From positions 25,121,847 to 25,185,846 of the forward strand of contig NC_067135.1 in NCBI RefSeq assembly GCF_021347895.1: DNA of 64,000 nucleotides, written 5' to 3'. Numbering within the stretch: the stretch's first letter is position 1; each line of letters begins with the position of its first letter. This document shows, piece after piece, positions 1 through 10,434 of this stretch. The notes under the pieces are model-generated. The model made no database searches. It was not told the DNA's origin and worked only from the letters and a program-made list of their open reading frames with translations. This DNA is from Acanthochromis polyacanthus (lineage: Eukaryota > Chordata > Actinopteri > Pomacentridae). A program made the position numbers and the translations under genes.

Positions 1-117
1 AACTTCCACAACAGTGGACACATGAGATCGAATTGGACTGAAATGAGTTTGACACTCCTGAAATAAATTTTTAAAAATGTCAGGTTGAGGTTTTAAAAGG
101 GGTTTTGGACCATCAAG

Positions 118-448
118 GTGCAGCGACGAAGCCAGAATCACCAGCTGTGGTTCGCTGATGATATGATAAATTTTGAAAACCAAACAACATATAAATCTGC
201 TGTGTTCCTGGGAGGGAATGTTGATAAAGTTGAGCTTCCTGTAGCAGGAAAGCTGTTTGTAAGTAAGTTAAACAGTTATTTATTAATTAGCTGGAAAACA
301 CTTTTAAAGTCTGCAAATCCTACAAGAAGCCCTGAATGAATGTTATGCTGTAATCCAACCAGCTTTTTTTATTATGATGCTAATTATATTATTTTAACTA
401 ATTGACTAAAAAGCTGTTTTTTTCTCTTTGCAGGATGCTGATTGTTAA
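118..448 (+). CDS. possible last two exons of an unidentified gene
   Basis: An open stretch ending at 258 has a good donor (GTAAGT at 259). It joins in phase 0 to an acceptor after a T-rich tract (CAG at 431-433), giving four more codons and a TAA stop at 446-448. A poly(A) signal AATAAA follows at 603-608. The upstream exon edge is uncertain: the nearest AG is at 122-123 and lacks a clear pyrimidine tract. The predicted C-terminal segment of about 50 residues includes FADDMINFEN and VELPVAGKLF. I do not recognise the protein. It could be the 3' end of a real gene that begins left of the window, or a chance reading. The donor, acceptor, stop and poly(A) signal in the right order are the only support. 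Confidence 0.35.
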
Positions 449-746
449 ACAGAGTCGACCGCATCAAAGTGGATTAAACTGTTCTACTAAAAACAGTTTT
501 GATTGGATATTTGAAGTCTTGCGTTTGTGTATTTATGTGTAATTATTCACAGCATCTTGCTTCAGAGAAGTTGAGGAATATCTTCACCTGTCTTATGAAT
601 CAAATAAATCACCTTCTTGCTCAAGTTGACTTTGTGTTTAACTCTTTTATTTAAAACATGATTAAACATTTACATCTGTAGATCTGTCACATTTTTGTCA
701 GTAGGTATATTTACTTTATTGGTTTGCTTGAATCCTGGTGAATGAT

Positions 747-1650
747 TGTTATGATCCAACCTCTAGGGGTTGGCTGGATGCAACAAAAAAACAGGTGGTA
801 TTGGTTTAGGTGAAGGGATTTATTGCTTAGTAGCAAAGGAACGTAAAAGTGACAATGAAACACAAGACTGGTGGATGTTGCCAAAACAAAGAACGGAATA
901 AAACATGACGAAGGCTAACAGAGTTTGATACTAAGCTAAACACAAAGAAAACAACTAAACTCCCTCGCCAAACCGAACTACACGAGCAACACCCACCACC
1001 AGGAACAAAAACTAATACAAAGGGTGTACAAACGAACCAAACAAAACTGGTGCCTCACACTCATTGATTTCACAGTTCACAAAGACTCCAAGACAGAGTG
1101 GCTTCTTCACTAAAGTGGCAGGCTGCTAATTTGAGCCTCAGTCTCCGCTCGACAGCAAGCTCCACACCAAGACAGCAGCCGCCAACAGAAACCCAGAGTG
1201 TCGGCAGATCTCACCACGAGTATCTACCGACCGAAGTGTCTGCGGTACCCACCAAGCCCCCACCGTACCTGCAGACCGAAACACATTGAAACACAAAGTT
1301 CCACACACAAAGGCACCAGGGTGGACTGGTCAAAGCACCAGCCACCCAAGCTAATGGCATGGTGGCAGCTATATAGGTTGCAGATATGGTGAAGGCTGCA
1401 TCTAGTTGGATCAGAGATGGAGGGGAGCTGGAGGGTGGCCCAATCAGGACGGCCGGAGGGCGAAGAGAACCGGATTGCAGGGCAGGTCATCAGCTCTGGT
1501 GTCATCAGCTGGAATGGCTGGCAGCTGGGTTCCTACAGACTCTGAAACGACCACAGCTGAACCCACACATTTAACTCTACCCCACACAAAGGCCCAACAG
1601 GAATACCACCTCGAGAATCAAACGGCACACCAATACTGGTGGCCGTAACA
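747..1650 (-). mobile_element. solo LTR of an LTR retrotransposon
   Basis: The segment begins TGTTATGATCC and ends GGCCGTAACA, so it has the TG...CA termini of an LTR with short inverted ends TGTTA/TAACA. It is flanked by a perfect 5-bp direct repeat ATGAT (742-746 and 1651-1655). Read on the minus strand there is a TATA-like CCTATATAGC near 1370 and an AATAAA near 820, which sets the orientation. No gag or pol coding lies next to it, so it is a solo LTR of 904 bp left by recombination. The superfamily is not certain; the 5-bp duplication fits Gypsy or BEL/Pao. Small ORFs inside it are not taken as genes. Confidence 0.85.
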
Positions 1651-1655
1651 ATGAT

Positions 1656-2289
1656 GTTGATTTCTTTACTTTGTATTTTTTCTTTTAAGAATCTTAAAGT
1701 GATTGAAATTTCTCAAATACAGTTAGCACAGCCTTCAGTCGATATTCATGTTGAGTATTGCTTGTTGGCTATTGCTGTAATGTCAGAAAAACAATCATTC
1801 CTTCTCTAAATCAAGTCTGTTAGATGTTGTGTGGTGTCCCCCAGGGGTCAGTGTTGGAACCATATCTGTTTATTCTATATAGTAATGACTTGTGTCAGGA
1901 CTGAATTCGTGTTTTTTTGCAGATCATACATGATGACAGTTTAGAGACGCCACTAATTAATATTCAAACAGAGATGGCAAAATCAAAACAGTGGTTTGAC
2001 AGGAATAAATTAGCATCCAATCTGAAAAAAAACGCATTTATGCTGTTTGGCCATTGTGAAATAAACTGCAGTTAAGACAGATTATACTAATATTGAAAGA
2101 GTTTATGAAAACACATTTCTAGGTGTTACTGGATCACAAACTTAGTTGGAAACCTCAATTATAAAAATGCATAAGAGAAAAAACTGTCTCATAACTACGA
2201 AGGACAAGACAAATTCTGAAATTAAAATCCTCAGATACACTACAAAGTTCACTGTTTCTATTGTATTCACAGCCTGTCCTCAAACAAAA
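1656..2289 (+). pseudogene. decayed LINE reverse-transcriptase fragment
   Basis: Around 1835-1860 the plus strand encodes a recognisable GVPQGSVL motif, the conserved reverse-transcriptase block of non-LTR retrotransposons. Further diverged, stop-interrupted sequence follows to about 2130, including a stretch readable as QTEMAKSKQWFDRNKLASN. Such text occurs downstream of the YADD block in CR1/L2/Rex-type LINEs. Frames are broken and no full ORF survives. Clade assignment is uncertain. Confidence 0.6.
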
Positions 2290-2319
2290 AACGACCACAT
2301 AGGTCATCTGTACACGCCT

Positions 2320-2645
2320 GTATTACGACCGAGTGTTACGTTTTGACGTATGCGAGCTCTAGCGGTTGAGTAAATATCGACACTCTGGAGTCGCAGGTGA
2401 AACGTCATCATGAACAAACTTTTATCTAACACTATCCCTGTCCCTATCGCTAACCCTAACCTTATCCATAACCCTAAACCCGTGTTGGGAAAGTGAGGAA
2501 AAAGCCGTTTTGCGACTGAAAAGCCGCTTCGTGAATTAAATCCTGTAATGCGTTCCTTTTCCCCGTCGGGGCGTTAACGTAAATACGCTCTCGCGGGTCG
2601 TATTCCGGTGCACGGTGCATACGACCGATGCGGTCGTATGAATTT
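2320..2645. repeat. unclassified GC-rich repeat with CGACCG ends
   Basis: The block is richer in CpG than its AT-rich surroundings. It carries TACGACCG near its left end and the inverted form CGGTCGTA near its right end, and includes a short CTAACCCTAACC run at about 2451-2462. It looks like a small interspersed repeat or non-autonomous DNA element, but I cannot name a family. The rest of 2646-2890 shows nothing recognisable. Confidence 0.4.
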
Positions 2646-2894
2646 GAGGACTTGTTGTGTATTCATTGTTCAGAAGTTTCAGTTAACACATATAATACTG
2701 CATTACATCCAATAAATATATTACAAAATGAAGGTATAAAGACAATGTGACGTATAATGAGCACTAACATGTTGTTTTCCACAGCAAATAGTTTAAAATG
2801 TAGTCATTTAGTTACATTTGAACTGCAAATTATTAATACCAAAAAAATTATTTTAAAAAACCATTTGCTCCAGAAAGAGTTGATGTTTATGGAT

Positions 2895-2945
2895 ATATAG
2901 AATAGAATAGAATCACTTTTTTCATCCCCAAAGGGAAATATAGGT
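2895..2945. repeat. LINE-type 3' tail with GAATA repeats
   Basis: ATAGAATAGAATAGAATC followed by a CTTTTTTCATCCCCAAAGGG-like core resembles the short tandem tail of a fish non-LTR element, seen in many teleost genomes. No coding sequence is attached. The following 2950-3340 shows no recognisable feature apart from AT-rich sequence. Confidence 0.45.
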
Positions 2946-3499
2946 AAACTATGGAAAATCTGGATCTTAAAATTGAGCACAACTATAAAACAATTTCAAG
3001 AAAGAACACAATAAAGTGATTGCTTGGAGTTTGTAAAGATGTATGAAAGTAGAAGGTTTGGATGTAAACAGGAAAGGAGATGTACGGATACGTAGCGGGT
3101 TAAAAAGTTAAACTTCATCCTACTCATGTTCAGACATCAGTTGAAGTTTTGGATTTGTTTTTTTCTATTATTGTTTTTCATTTTATGTATTTTTTCTTTG
3201 TATTGCCTTTACGACACTGTGCATGTCTTAAATAAATCACATGAGTAAAGGATGAAGGGATAACATCCTGTGGACTGAAGACATGGTACATCTGGTGTAA
3301 AGCTAATACTGCTTTCCATTTTCACTGTTGGTGCCAGAATGTACACTGCATGTCCAAAAAGAAAGAAGTTGCCATTTGGATTTAACTAACAAACAGGTCA
3401 GAGCCTTCCATTGGATAATTACTGCAGTGATGAATACGTTTCAGCTGCAACAACTTCTTTAACCCTCGCTGATGCAGTGAGGAGCTTTTCTTGAACAAC

Positions 3500-4170
3500 C
3501 ATGCTGGTCATGGTAAAGATGTGAATCTGTCTCAGAAGGGTCAAATTATTGGCCTTCATCAAGCAAAGAAAACAACTAAGGAGATTTCTGAAACTACTGA
3601 AATTAGGTTAAGAACCATCCAAAGCATTATTAAAACCTGGAAGGATAGTGGAGAACCATCATCTTTAAGGAACAAATATGGTCGGAACAAACTGTTAAAT
3701 GATTGTAGGAAATCAACAGTAGAACTCACGGCTATGTTTAATGGTGAAAGTAAAAACATTTCCACACATAATGTGAAGGGAACTCAAAGGATGGGGCCTA
3801 AACAGCTGTAGTTCTAATAAAACCAGTGATCAATGAGGCTAATTATGAAAAAAAGGCTTCAATTTGCTTTGAAGCACAAAGATTTGACTTTGGAACAATG
3901 GAAGAAGGTTTGATGAGTCCAGATTTACCCTGTTCCAGAGTGATGGGGGCATCAGGGTGAGAAGAGAGGAGGATGAAGTGATGTACTTATCATGGCTAGT
4001 GTGTTCCAGCCTGTGGGGGTTAGGGTTATGATCTGGGGTTGGTCAGGTTCAGCAGCGTTATGTTCCCAAAGAATGAGGTCAGCTGATACCTGAATATACT
4101 GAATGACCAGGTCTTTCCATCAATGGAGTTTTTCTTCCCTTTTGGCATGGACATGTTCCAAGATGACGAT
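3500..4170 (+). pseudogene. Tc1 transposase N-terminal and central part (broken)
   Basis: The reading frame to 3811 starts with a helix-turn-helix region (KGQIIGLHQAKKTTKEISE, then RTIQSIIKTWKDSG) characteristic of Tc1 transposases, which bind their own terminal repeats. After 3811 the homology continues in other frames, as KKRLQFALKHKDLTLEQWKK-type text and a RFTLFQSDGG region near 3920, with frameshifts and stops. The C-terminal catalytic part is displaced to about 6385-6620 by nested insertions. It cannot encode a working enzyme. Confidence 0.75.
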
Positions 4171-4341
4171 GTCAGGAATCATAAGATAAGATAATCCTTT
4201 ATGACTCCCCACGTCATGGGAAATTCAGTGTTACAGCAGCTAACATCTTTGAGAGCAGCACTAAAGCATATGTATAGTAATGAAAATAATTATAACTAGA
4301 CGAGCCCTCAGTAGAGGGCAGAACCACACCCATGCATGCAA
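4171..4341. repeat. short interspersed repeat inside the older Tc1
   Basis: ATAAGATAAGATAATCCTTT followed by text about a CCCCACGTCATGGGAAATTC core resembles the 3' tail of a fish retroposon, with ATAAG units instead of GAATA. It was inserted into the older Tc1 transposase before or alongside the nested Tc1 that follows. Exact ends are not clear. Confidence 0.4.
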
Positions 4342-5980
4342 TACAGTGCATCCGGAAAGTATTCACAGCGCGTTACCTTTTCCACATTTTGTTATGTTAC
4401 AGTCTTATACCAAATCGGATTCAATTCATTTTTTCCCTTAAAATTCTACACACAACACCCCATAATGACAACATGAAAAAAGTTTTTTTGAGATTCTTGA
4501 AAATTTATTAAAAATAAAAAACTAAGAGACCACATGTACATAAGTATTCACAGCCTTTGCTTAATACTTTGTTGATGCACCTTTGGCAGCAATTACAGCC
4601 TCAAGTCTTTTTGAATATGATGCCACAAGCTTGGCACACCTATCTTTGGGCAGTTTTGCCCATTCCTCTTTGCAACACCTCTCAAGCTCCATCAAGTTGG
4701 ATGGGGAGCGCCGGTGCACAGCCATTTTCAGATCTCTCCAGAGATGCTCAATTGGATTCAAGTCCGGGCTCTGGCTGGGCCACTCAAGGACATTCACAGA
4801 GTTGTCCTGAAGCCACTTCTTTGCTATCTTGGCTGTGTGCTTAGGGTCGTTGTCCTGCTGAAAGATGAACCGCCGCCCCAGTTTGAGGTCAAGAGCGCTC
4901 TGGAGCAGGTTTTCATCCAGGATGTCTCTGTACATTGCTGCATTCATCTTCCCCTCTATCTTGACTAGTTTCCCAGTTCCTGCTGCTGAAAAACATCCCC
5001 ACAGCATGATGCTACCGCCACCATGCTTCACTGTAGGGATGGTATTGGCCTGGTGATGAGCAGTGCCTGGTTTCCTCCAAACAAAACGCCTAGCATTCAC
5101 ACCAAAGAGTTCAATCTTTGTCTCATCAGACCAGAGAATTTTTTGCTGATGGTCTGAGAGTCCTTCAGGTGCCTTTTGGCAAACTCCAGGCGGGCTGCCA
5201 TGTGCCTTTTACTAAGAAGTGACTTCCGTCTGGCCACTCTACCAAACAGGCCTGATTTGTGGATTGCTGCAGAGATGGTTGTCCTTCTGGAAGGTTCTCC
5301 TCTCTCCACAGAGGAACGCTGGAGCTCTGACAAAGTGACCATGGGGTTCTTAGTCACCTCTCTGACTAAGGCCCTTCTCCCCCGATTGCTCAGTTTAGAT
5401 GGCCGGCCGGCTCTAGGAAGAGTCCTGGTGGTTCCAAATGTCTTCCATTTACGGATGATGGAGGCCACCGTGCTCATTGGGACCTTCAAAGCAGCAGAAA
5501 TTTTTCTGTACCCTTCCCCAGACCTGTGCCTCGTCACAATCCTGTTTCGGAGGTCTACAGACAATTCCTTTGACTTCATGCTTGGTTTATGCTCTGACAT
5601 GCACTGCCAACTGTGGAACCTTATATAGACAGGTGTGTGCCTTTCCAAATCATGTCCAATCAACTGAATTTGCCACAGGTGGACTCCAATTAAGCAGTAG
5701 AAGCGTCTCAAAGATGATCAGTGGAAACAGGATGCACATGAGCTCAATTTAGAGCTTCATGGCAAAGGCTGTGAATACTTATGTACATGTAATTTCTTTG
5801 TTTTTTATTTTTAATAAATTTGCAAGACTCTCAAAAAAACTTTTTTCATTTTGTCATTATGGGGTGTTATGTGTAGAATTTTAAGGGAAAAAAATAATTG
5901 AATCCGATTTGGAATAAGGCTGTAACATAACAAAATGTGGAAAAAGTGAAACGCTGTGAATACTTTCTGGATGCACTGTA
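4342..5980 (-). mobile_element. Tc1/mariner element with long terminal inverted repeats
   Basis: The ends TACAGTGCATCCGGAAAGTA and TACTTTCTGGATGCACTGTA are inverted copies flanked by TA. The similarity continues inward for about 220 bp on each side with a few substitutions, so the element has long, IR/DR-type repeats. The total of 1.64 kb is normal for a full-length fish Tc1. It encodes a transposase on the minus strand that is broken by one frameshift. It sits inside an older Tc1 element (3342-6659). Confidence 0.92.
4561..5600 (-). pseudogene. Tc1-family transposase, frameshifted
   Basis: The enzyme would cut and paste its own element at TA sites. Reading from 5600, the first frame gives an N-terminal paired-type helix-turn-helix (KELSVDLRNRIVTRHRSGEG, MSTVASIIRKWKTFG) and a GRPSKLS linker. 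It then loses frame in an A-rich stretch near 5135-5142, where the motif around the first catalytic Asp should be. The second frame, ending TAA at 4561-4563, carries [12 protein letters not shown], the second catalytic Asp in QQDNDPKHTA, and the catalytic Glu in NPIEHLWRDLK (a DD34E arrangement). Apart from this one shift the gene is long and well preserved, which implies a fairly young insertion. Confidence 0.9.
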
Positions 5981-6384
5981 TGCCACAAATGTGCTAAGTG
6001 ACCCCTGTGACCATGACCTTGACCTGCTGACCTCTAACTCCACAACTGAGCAGGGGACCTTAGACCGATCGTCAGTGCCAAGTTTGATCATCCTGACTTC
6101 AGCACTTGCAGAGATATCTGACTGGACATACCCACCCACACACCCACATACATACTTACCCAGCCAGCCACATACCGAACCCCGCTGACGTACATGTCAG
6201 GCGTGGTTAATAACAACAATATGTGCAATATATACAAGAATGAAGAAAGAAAAATGAATGAATACAGTAGAACTACACTAAAAGTGACATCAGCTTAAAG
6301 TGGCTTGTGGAATAAATATAACTGTTAAAGTGCAAAGAAAATGCCAGCAGTGCAAAGAATTGTTGTGTTCATGGGTTCACATTG

Positions 6385-6625
6385 AGAATGAGAGGATCAG
6401 GGAGCATGAGATGGATTGTCCTTCAGAGTCCAGACCTCAGCCCCACTGAAAACCTTTGGGATGTTCTGGAGAAGACTTTGACTCTCCCATCGCCAATATA
6501 AGATCTTGGTGGGAAATTAGTACAACCCTGGACAGAAATAAATGCAGTTACACTGCAGAAGGTTATCGACACGATGCCACTGCAAACGTGTTGTTCTCCT
6601 AGCTAAAGGCAGTCCAATAAAATAT
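6385..6625 (+). pseudogene. Tc1 transposase C-terminal part (displaced)
   Basis: The plus strand reads as text about SPDLSPTENLWDVLEKTLTL, the region around the catalytic Glu of Tc1 transposases. It is followed by sequence like the family's C-terminus and a right terminal repeat ending at 6659. It completes the older element whose front part lies at 3500-4170. Frames are broken. Confidence 0.7.
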
Positions 6626-6659
6626 TAGAGTGTCTGACTTTTTTTGGCCATGCTGTCTA

Positions 6660-6960
6660 TGTTCATTATATGAGTAGCTGCATTTTGTATCTAAATTATT
6701 ACTAATAAACTTAACAGCTTAGTCATGATTATTTTGAATAAATCTGAAACACAGGAAACATGGCTGGCTTGTAAAGCAAACATTTAAAGGAACACAGGAC
6801 TTATGGTTCTATAGGAACAAATGTTGTGTAATTAAATGGAATCTCGTCTTTCAACCTGCTGAAGGTATTTTTTACTCATAAACAAGAATAGATTTGCTGT
6901 CTTTGATATCCTGGTTCACCCGGAAGGAGGAGTTACACACAGGAATGTGTTTGAAGCTCA
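6660..6960. repeat. upstream copy of the SAMD9L-like gene's 5' flank
   Basis: This stretch aligns by eye with 8217-8645, immediately upstream of the SAMD9L-like gene. Shared blocks include GGAACACAGGACTTATGGTT, GGAATCTCGTCTTTCAA, and TAGATTTGCTGTCT followed by GATATCCTGGTTCACCC. The two copies differ by point changes and by a 134-bp insertion in the second. It may be the relic 5' flank of a duplicated gene whose body is missing, or a duplicated regulatory region. Confidence 0.75.
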
Positions 6961-7664
6961 CAAATGGACAAATGTTGTGTTGTTTGTTAAGCTTTGTACA
7001 AACAACAAATTGTAGAATTCAAATTGTTCTGATTCTGATGGTGATTGTTTTTTTCCCCCGTTTCAGAACTGATACTTTAGAAAGCTGTAGGGAAAGGGAA
7101 TCCGAGCTCTGAGGTAAATTTGAATCTTCCTACACTGAGTAGTTGACTCCTGAAGCAGGGAAGAGACAAACACAGAGACGAGGTCAAATGAATCTTTACA
7201 TTTAGTTTCTGTTCACAGTTTCAGCTTCACCTGGAAAAGAAGGGTGTAGCTGACAAATATGAACCTGTCTTACGTAGCGAACAAGCCAGACAACAATAGA
7301 GGAGTGTAGGTTTAATTTTATGAGCCCCACCTGACATGTTGTGAAGCAAACTAATAAGTTCAAAACCGAAACCGTCTCATCGCTTGGTGAGGTTGTGGAA
7401 GAGCGGCTGTTCACTGAAGACAAATACAACAATGTGTTGTTATCTTTGAGTAATTTTGGCTTTTTTTGTCTTACACTTTCTTTGGTGCATTCAGTGTATG
7501 ACAAAAAGACATGTTGCAGTGGATGTGTGTTGCTTATTTGTTAAGGAAATAGTTCAGCTACAAAACTTTGATCTATTATCTGTTTTCACATGACCTGAGT
7601 CTGCAGCTGATGACTATCAGTTCCATTTTATCAAAGAATTTAGACACTTCCTGTTCTGGATCTC

Positions 7665-7960
7665 TGAGGTTAGCACCGTTGCCTTGCTGCTAGAAGATCC
7701 CTGATGTTCTCCCTGTACATGTGTGGGTTTTCTCAGGGTTCTCCGGCTTCCTCCAACAGTCCAAAAACATGCTGAGGTTAATTGGTGATTCTGAATTGCT
7801 CATAAGTGTCAGTGTGAGTGTGATTTTTTTTACATAGACTGTTACCTGTCCAGGTGTCCCCTGCCTTCACCACAGTCAGATGGGATAGACTCCAGCACCC
7901 CCTGCGACCCTAGTGAGGATAAAGCGGTGTATAGAGAATGGATGGATGGATAATGCAGGG
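7665..7960 (+). repeat. SINE-like teleost interspersed repeat
   Basis: The segment carries a well-known fish repeat core: a GTTCTCCCTGTACATGTGTGGG-like block, CTTCCTCCAACAGTCCAAAA, TTAATTGGTGATTCTGAATT and CTGGACAGG-type text. It ends with GGATAAAGCGGTGTATAGAG and an ATGGATGGATGGAT tail. The GGAT tail places its 3' end near 7953, so it lies in plus orientation. A shorter copy of the same family is at 19525-19632. Confidence 0.75.
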
Positions 7961-8306
7961 CTGTAACCACAATATTTAAATTAGTTTGGTAAATTTGTAT
8001 AATTCAAAACATGGTTACTTCTTAACAGTTATATTCAATATGAGTAAATTTGTATATTATTATTATCGGGCCAAAATTTAAATGTAAACCCTGAAACTTG
8101 TTAAGTACATTTTTAAGGCTCCTCTTATTGGACTGGAAAGAACAAGTGTTTTTTTTAAAAGTGCTAAATGAATAAAGTTATTATTATCATAACTTTCACT
8201 GTTAGCACCATAATATATGTTCATTACATGATCCTGGTGTTGCACTTATTCCATAATAAACTCAACAGTTTAATCATGATGTTGTCATATTTGAAGTAAA
8301 TCTTAA

Positions 8307-8441
8307 CCACGTAGCAACCAATAAAGTAATAAAGCCAGTAACGTAAGAATGTTTTTGAGCCAATAAAGTAATAGCATTTTGTCAGTAATGTAATAATTTC
8401 TTACATTATTGGCTGGTATTATGTTACTGGTTGCTGCACAC
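8307..8441. mobile_element. palindromic MITE-like insertion
   Basis: The first ~40 bases (GTAGCAACCAATAAAGTAAT...) are closely matched by the inverted complement of the last ~40 (GCAGCAACCAGTAACATAAT...). The 135-bp segment can therefore fold on itself. The homologous flank copy at about 6753 lacks this segment entirely, giving a natural empty site and confirming that it is an insertion. No coding capacity; superfamily unknown. The short duplicated target (AC or CAC) is ambiguous. Confidence 0.75.
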
Positions 8442-8671
8442 ATGAACCCTGGCAGGCTCGTAAAGCGAACATTTACAGGAACACAGGACTTATGGTTTCT
8501 CTAGAAATGGATCTTGTGTAATTAAGTTGGAATCTCGTCTTTCAAGCTGCTGAAGTTATTTTTACCCACATAAACAGGAGTAGATTTGCTGTCTCTGATA
8601 TCCTGGTTCACCCAGAAGGAGGATTTACATGCAGGAATGTCAAACATGTAGAAGGCGTGGCGTAAACTCTT

Positions 8672-8677
8672 TATAAA
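8672..8677 (+). promoter_or_regulatory. TATA box of the SAMD9L-like gene
   Basis: TATAAA lies about 25-30 bp upstream of the inferred first exon, which ends with CAAACAG at 8726 before a GTAACA donor. Position and spacing fit a core promoter; the start site itself is inferred. Confidence 0.55.
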
Positions 8678-8699
8678 CAGCATCCTCTGGCTCCTTCCT

Positions 8700-9064
8700 C
8701 ATCCTCACCTGCTGGAACTCAAACAGGTAACAAGATTCTGCTTAATAATTTATTCATCAGTTAAATGATCTATGTGCTGCTAATTTACCTCAGCTTACCT
8801 ACATTGGCTCAAACTATGTAATAGATGTTTCTGTTTTTATTCATTTGACTGTTTCTGAAAATATCTACCTAATATCAGGACAGAAGATGATTCCTGTACA
8901 TGTTTCTGCTCATGGATGTTTTGATTCATTTTCTTAAATTAACAGTGTGTAATTATGAATGCTTTGTTGTTATTTATGAATTTTATGCACTTTGTTGTCC
9001 AGAATCTACAGTGTTACTAAGAGACTGAAGTGGATAACAGACCTCATCAGAAGTGCTTCTACAG
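8700..9064 (+). other. two noncoding 5' exons of the SAMD9L-like gene
   Basis: Exon 1 is inferred from about 8700 to 8726, with donor GTAACA. Exon 2 is 9003-9064, preceded by TTTTGTTGTCCAG-like acceptor text and followed by donor GTCAGT at 9065. Both are short and lack an open frame into the CDS. Exon 3 begins at 10359 after CTCCTCTTTAG and contains the whole coding region. Short untranslated leader exons ahead of a single coding exon match the usual layout of vertebrate SAMD9/SAMD9L genes. Inferred from splice signals only. Confidence 0.5.
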
Positions 9065-10434
9065 GTCAGTGATTACATCCTAGCAAATCTATTAAGAGAC
9101 CTTAATAAAGGGAACCGTTCTCTAACTTTAGTAATATAGTATTACTTTAAAAATCAGTAAAATATACTGATGAATCACTAATTCCTAAGGTTTGAACAAG
9201 TACTTCTGGGTATTTTTATGTAATTATAAGCACTATATATTCATAATTATCACAAAATTCATCAAGATTTTATCAACATTTAGGTAAAATTATAACAAAA
9301 GTTACAAAATAACTACTTAATGATCAGAAAAGTCTGGTATTCCTGAACTTTCTAGCCTCACAATTCCAATATTATGTCATGGCAAATTAAAATGAGCTAG
9401 TAGAAAATCCATCAGTTAATGTAATCTCTGGTACTGATTAAACGTACAGTATGTCTGAGCAGCAGATTCATTTTTTGTTATTTTTTTCTAACAATTACAG
9501 TTTAAATATGCTGCTGCTGATTATTATAAAATTCTATTTGATTTCTAGAAATCATCTCCTGTCAGTGATGTAATGTCAATTTTAACATATCACAGAAATT
9601 ACTTTTTAACTCTGCAGTCATACGCATGAATTAATCAGTTAATTTATTCAACAAGATGCCATGCAACTGGTTCCCACATTCTCAGGGAAAAAGTTCATCA
9701 GACTTGAAGGCATTTGAATGCTCACAAAACTAACAAATGGAAATGCTTAGGGGCTTTAAAGGTAATTGGTTGATCATCATCTTAGTGTTGATTAGCACGA
9801 ACACAAAGCACAGCTGAGGGTAGCATAGTCAGAGTTTACATTTATAATTATATTCACTACCGTAGTTACATTAACATTAAATGAATGGTAAATCCAGTCT
9901 AGACATTGTTAATGTGGTAAATGACTATTCTAGCTGGAAAGGGCTGATTTTTAATGGAATATCTCCATAGTGGTACAGAGGAACATTTCCAGCAACCATC
10001 ACTCCTGTGTTCTAATGCTACATTGTGTTAGCTAATGGTGTTGAAAGGCTCATTGATGACTAGAAAACCCTTGTGCAGTTATGTTAGCACGTGGATAAAA
10101 GTGTGAGTTTTCATGGAAAATATGGGATAGTCTGACCGGTAGTGTACCCGAGCACCATTTCACAATATATCTCACACACGTCAGTAATGGTGAAGGGAAC
10201 AACAAAAACCTTCCTAAAAAAACTTTGACAGACCCAGGCTCAGAGAAGGCAGCCGTCTGCCTCGACCAGTTGGGGAGTTGGGAATAACGAGATAAGTGAA
10301 TGATTGCAGATTTTAATTGAAAATAAATAACACCAGTCTCTTATCATCTCCTCTTTAGGTATTTGAATGCTGCTGGACTATCTTCTTGAAGCAGACACAG
10401 AACTTTTCTAATTTTAAAATCAGAGGTTACAGTC

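Larger units (their letters stand above)
3342..6659 (+). mobile_element. degenerate Tc1/mariner element, split by nested insertions
   Basis: The left end (TACACTGCATGTCC at 3342) matches the inverted complement of the right end (GGCCATGCTGTCTA ending 6659), as expected for Tc1 terminal repeats flanked by TA. Between them lies a decayed Tc1 transposase reading frame on the plus strand. It is interrupted at about 4170 by other repeats and a complete second Tc1 element, then resumes at about 6385. Removing the insertions leaves an element of roughly the usual Tc1 size (1.3-1.6 kb). The order of insertion shows that this element is older than the one inside it. Confidence 0.8.

Noticed and set aside
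2451..2475. Telomere-like CTAACCCTAACC run
   Set aside because: Only two to three units in a dispersed repeat; not a telomere or interstitial telomeric array.
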